8,018 nt of DNA from Flavobacteriales bacterium (GTDB lineage Bacteria; Bacteroidota; Bacteroidia; Flavobacteriales; UA16), in contig JAURKF010000198.1 of NCBI GenBank assembly GCA_030831885.1, positions 1-8,018 on the forward strand. The letters run 5' to 3'. The number at the start of each line of letters is the position of its first letter. Position 1 is the stretch's first letter. Positions 6,701 through 8,018 of this stretch are shown here, one piece after another. The translations under genes and the position numbers were made by a program. The notes beneath the pieces were generated by a model that had not been told where the DNA came from, did not search any database, and saw only the letters and a program-made list of their open reading frames with translations.

Positions 6701-7822
6701 TGCTATTATGAAGAAATTTTCGGTTGCACCGATGCGTTGGCCAATAACTATAATCAGTTAGCAACTGTGGATGATGGTTCATGCACCTACGATGTTTATG
6801 GCTGTACTGATATGACAGCGAACAACTACAATCCGGATGCGAACGTGAACGATGGTTCGTGCACATATGACATCTATGGTTGCACAGATATTACAGCCAA
6901 TAATTACAATCCAGCTGCTAACGTGGATGATGGTTCATGCATGTATGATGTATTTGGCTGTACAGATCCGTTGGCGGATAACTACAATCCTGATGCGAAC
7001 GTTGAAGATGGTTCATGTATCTATAGTTCTTGCGTTAATCTGGTATTGTCAGCAGAGCAGACACCATGTATTCAAGATGCGAATGGAGTGTTGAATCCCG
7101 GTGTCGATTTCACCTTCACGTTCAATGGCGGCTGCACAGTCGATTCGTTGGTTGTAAACTTGAATGGCACAGTGTATCCATTTGAAGTTACGGCACCTGA
7201 TAACGTGAGCGGCAGTGTATTCCCATTGACAGGTTTCCCTGCGAACTCAGCATTCACTGCTTATTACATCATGACTGATGGTACTGTAAGCGATGTATTT
7301 GAATTCAGCGTGGGTGATTGCTCACAGGATCCAACCATTTGTGACTGCGACCAAAACGAGCACACCATTGGAGTATTGAGCTGGATTGGTGACACTTTTG
7401 CCGATGACGGCGCATACACCTGGGCGGGTGTTTCTGTAAACTTCAACTGCGCTACCTGGGGTTATGACTGCGGCGATATCGCAGGTGCACCGGCAGAAGA
7501 TCCATACGGTGTTTGCCAGGGCAACTTGCCTCCAAACAACGGTTGTGGAATCATCGCTGTAGAAGAGATTGCTTCAGTGAACATCGAAGCGTATCCGAAC
7601 CCAACATCGGGAATGATTACACTTGTTAATCGCGGTGAAGGTGGCATGAAGCAGATTCATGTGTATGATCAAACCGGAAAGCTCCAGTTTGCAGAACAGC
7701 GCACGATGGCAGCCGGTGCCTCAGAGCAGTTCAACTTATCGGCCCTTGCAGCAGGCACATACCATGTGCAGGTTGTGGGTAACCATGGAGTTTCAAATAT
7801 TACGGTTATCGTTCAGAAATAA
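3758..7822 (+). CDS. Giant cysteine-rich modular secreted protein with GCTD repeats and T9SS type A sorting domain
   Basis: A 1354-residue protein made for export. Residues 1-26 are a signal peptide (cut likely SSA/QCPN). Residues 28-141 resemble a PPC-like beta-sandwich ('AGETYSFNTCGTSWDTQLTL', then IDYDDDGAACG). Next come three module types. R is a 26-residue GCTDxxAxNYNPxAxxDDGSC repeat. B is 75 residues with six Cys around WIGDGFADDG and FNCATWGYDCGD. C is 103 residues with four Cys around APDNVSGSVF. The order is R1-R2 (149-199), B1 (200-274), R3-R4, C1 (326-428), B2 (429-503), R5-R6, C2 (555-657), B3 (658-732), R7-R8, C3 (784-886), B4 (887-961), R9-R13 (962-1091), C4 (1092-1194), B5 (1195-1264). 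The tail 1265-1354 is a type A T9SS sorting domain with AYPNPTSG, IHVYDQTGKL, LAAGTYHVQV and a final VIVQK. Residues 87-1291 contain no Lys or Arg, and all 78 Cys are in the mature part. A surface adhesin or structural/matrix role is inference; no enzyme motif is seen. Confidence 0.93.
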   Translation: MNSTVTLIKSRLLLAVFMALAIASSAQCPNDGLFYDDFTPTGPGSAGAASFTCTWGGDIYTISVIAGETYSFNTCGTSWDTQLTLRDNAFNFIDYDDDGAACGSGASEIIWTATYTGIVNLQINQFECATNNVCGNIVITWLPSVVIPGCTDPIAANYNPDANEEDGSCVYIYGCTDPLANNYDPEAGIDDGTCAYDLICDCAGTQHTAGVLIWIGDGFADDGTYAWEGQFVDFNCATWGYDCGDIAGSPTDDPYGVCLGNLPENNGCALDIIFGCTESTAINYDPAATFDDGSCIFEVLGCTDPLANNYNVDATTDDGSCTYGFCENLMLSATQTACQADANGVLYPGMDFTFSFDGGCTVGSLVIVLDGVEYPFTPVAPDNVSGSVFPLIGFPENTTFTAYFVLTDGTASFETEFTTTSCAQEPTICDCDGTAHTIGVLNWIGDTFADDGSYQWNGQPVNFNCATWGYDCGDIVGAPVEDPYAVCMGNLPPNNGCGSDVIFGCTDPLANNFDPTANANDGSCVYDIFGCTDPAAGNYNPAANIDDGSCVFGTCTNFALLASQMPCTPDANEVLNPSVDFTFEFSGDCAVDTIYIVLNGTSYPFPVAAPDNVSGSVFGLLGFPSNTAYSAYYLLTDGTYSPLFNFTTGDCSQDDVICDCVGNTHTIGVLSWIGDGFSDDAAYTWAGQLVDFNCATWGYDCGDIVGAPAEDTYGVCLGNLPPNNGCGNDVIFGCTDPMANNYDITATNDDGSCMYDVFGCTDMTANNYNPDANVDDGSCSYGACFDFALVAIQMPCTQDANGTLNPSVDFTFEYAGDCEVDSLVIVLNGTSYPFAVSAPDNVSGSVFGLVGFPSNTAYSAYYQLTDGTFSPLFDFVTGDCSQDAVICDCAGTVHTIGVLDWIGDTYSDDGAYTWAGQFVDFNCATWGYDCGDIAGAPAEDPYGVCLGNLPPNNGCGSDFIFGCTDPSALNYNPAANAEDGSCYYEEIFGCTDALANNYNQLATVDDGSCTYDVYGCTDMTANNYNPDANVNDGSCTYDIYGCTDITANNYNPAANVDDGSCMYDVFGCTDPLADNYNPDANVEDGSCIYSSCVNLVLSAEQTPCIQDANGVLNPGVDFTFTFNGGCTVDSLVVNLNGTVYPFEVTAPDNVSGSVFPLTGFPANSAFTAYYIMTDGTVSDVFEFSVGDCSQDPTICDCDQNEHTIGVLSWIGDTFADDGAYTWAGVSVNFNCATWGYDCGDIAGAPAEDPYGVCQGNLPPNNGCGIIAVEEIASVNIEAYPNPTSGMITLVNRGEGGMKQIHVYDQTGKLQFAEQRTMAAGASEQFNLSALAAGTYHVQVVGNHGVSNITVIVQK
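4355..7549 (+). repeat. 687-bp in-frame super-repeat (B-R-R-C), five B and four C copies
   Basis: B modules start at 4355, 5042, 5729, 6416 and 7340, and C modules at 4733, 5420, 6107 and 7031. The spacing is exactly 687 bp three times for B and twice for C, then 924 bp for the last step of each. The extra 237 bp is three more 78-bp R units plus one codon. Protein identity between copies is high (FNCATWGYDCGD is invariant in all five B copies), but third codon positions vary widely, so these are old, selected coding repeats rather than fresh duplications. Confidence 0.93.
6641..7030 (+). repeat. Five-unit tandem array of the 78-bp GCTD repeat (R9-R13)
   Basis: Units start at 6641, 6722, 6800, 6878 and 6956. 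The first step is 81 bp (linker EEIF instead of three residues) and the others are 78 bp. Each encodes GCTDxxAxNYNPxA plus a DGSC end. Elsewhere in the gene the same unit occurs only in pairs: 4202/4277, 4580/4658, 5267/5345 and 5954/6032. The codons around GATGGTTCATGC are more uniform here than in the early pairs, which suggests later expansion. Confidence 0.9.
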
Positions 7823-7840
7823 GCGATAACGGCAGCGCAT

Positions 7841-7875
7841 AAAAAAGCCCTCCCGATTGCGGGAGGGCTTTTTTT
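7841..7875. terminator. Strong rho-independent terminator, probably bidirectional
   Basis: GCCCTCCCG (7847-7855) pairs with CGGGAGGGC (7860-7868) around an ATTG loop, a perfect 9-bp GC-rich stem. A six-A run before it (7841-7846) can pair with the T run after it (7869-7875), so the T tract exists in both directions. It begins 19 bases after the stop of the giant gene and ends its transcript; a minus-strand gene beyond the window could share it. Confidence 0.93.
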
Positions 7876-8018
7876 ATCCCTCTAAAACGTTTTCGAAAAG
7901 CCTGGAACTTTTCAGTTAACCAAAAAAGTGTTTACCAATTAAGACCTCGGGGGATAGACGCAGGGTCGGGGAGGAGGGTTGCATGCGCAAGGGGTAATCG
8001 GAAAAGGGATAATCGGAA
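7876..8018. other. Non-coding tail with G-rich stretch and start of a 15-bp tandem repeat
   Basis: No convincing gene. The stretch holds overlapping short palindromes (AAAACGTTTT 7884-7893 and TTTTCGAAAA 7890-7899) and a G-rich segment with four G runs (7949-7953, 7963-7965, 7968-7971, 7976-7978). At the very edge are two head-to-tail copies of a 15-mer, AAGGGGTAATCGGAA (7989-8003) and AAGGGATAATCGGAA (8004-8018), differing at one base. The array may continue outside the window. Confidence 0.5.

Noticed and set aside
4202..7030. Regular 78-bp and 687-bp repeats that could suggest a CRISPR array or satellite
   Set aside because: Repeats are fully coding in one open frame, vary at third codon positions and have no unique spacers; they are protein modules.
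3849..7094. Several open frames of 80-167 codons overlapping the giant gene in other frames and on the minus strand
   Set aside because: They recur at the same place in each repeat copy, have no family features and low-complexity composition; they are shadows of the repeat codons.
7884..7899. Overlapping palindromes AAAACGTTTT and TTTTCGAAAA as a LacI-type operator
   Set aside because: Short, AT-rich, downstream of the terminator and not next to any visible gene start.
7949..7978. G-quadruplex made of four G runs
   Set aside because: One loop is 9 bases, longer than usual, and nothing nearby would be regulated by it within the window; kept only as a note.

Overview
The window looks like chromosomal DNA of a Bacteroidota bacterium, probably a Flavobacteriales-like lineage. 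The reasons are a textbook type IX secretion system (T9SS) type A sorting tail on the largest protein, a second secreted protein with a sorting-tail-like C-terminus, TAnnTTTG-like promoter elements, no clear Shine-Dalgarno sites, and protein families (MazG-like pyrophosphohydrolase, FkbM methyltransferase) in forms typical of that phylum. No mobile element, RNA gene or CRISPR array was seen.

Layout: five genes alternate strictly in strand (+ - + - +), so each is probably its own transcript. (1) Bases 1-1054, +, the 3' part of a secreted beta-propeller-like protein. (2) 1058-1816, -, an FkbM-family methyltransferase. (3) 1850-3205, +, an envelope protein joining a FlgO/CsgG-like periplasmic domain to a probable outer-membrane beta-barrel. 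(4) 3207-3623, -, a small all-alpha NTP pyrophosphohydrolase. (5) 3758-7822, +, a 1354-residue modular secreted protein, followed by a strong, probably bidirectional, terminator. The convergent pairs are separated by only 3 bp and 1 bp, and the first divergent pair by only 33 bp.

The most notable object is gene 5. It is built from 13 short GCTD repeats (R, about 26 residues), five 75-residue six-cysteine modules (B) and four 103-residue four-cysteine modules (C). These are arranged in an exact 229-residue (687-bp) super-repeat between a signal peptide plus PPC-like domain and a T9SS tail. The mature protein has 78 cysteines, with an even number in every module, and a run of 1205 residues without a single lysine or arginine. 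This points to a very acidic, disulfide-stapled, trypsin-proof cell-surface or extracellular protein.

The genes do not form an obvious pathway. Three of the five (1, 3 and 5) are envelope or secreted proteins; the other two are likely cytoplasmic enzymes of broad families whose substrates cannot be read from the sequence.
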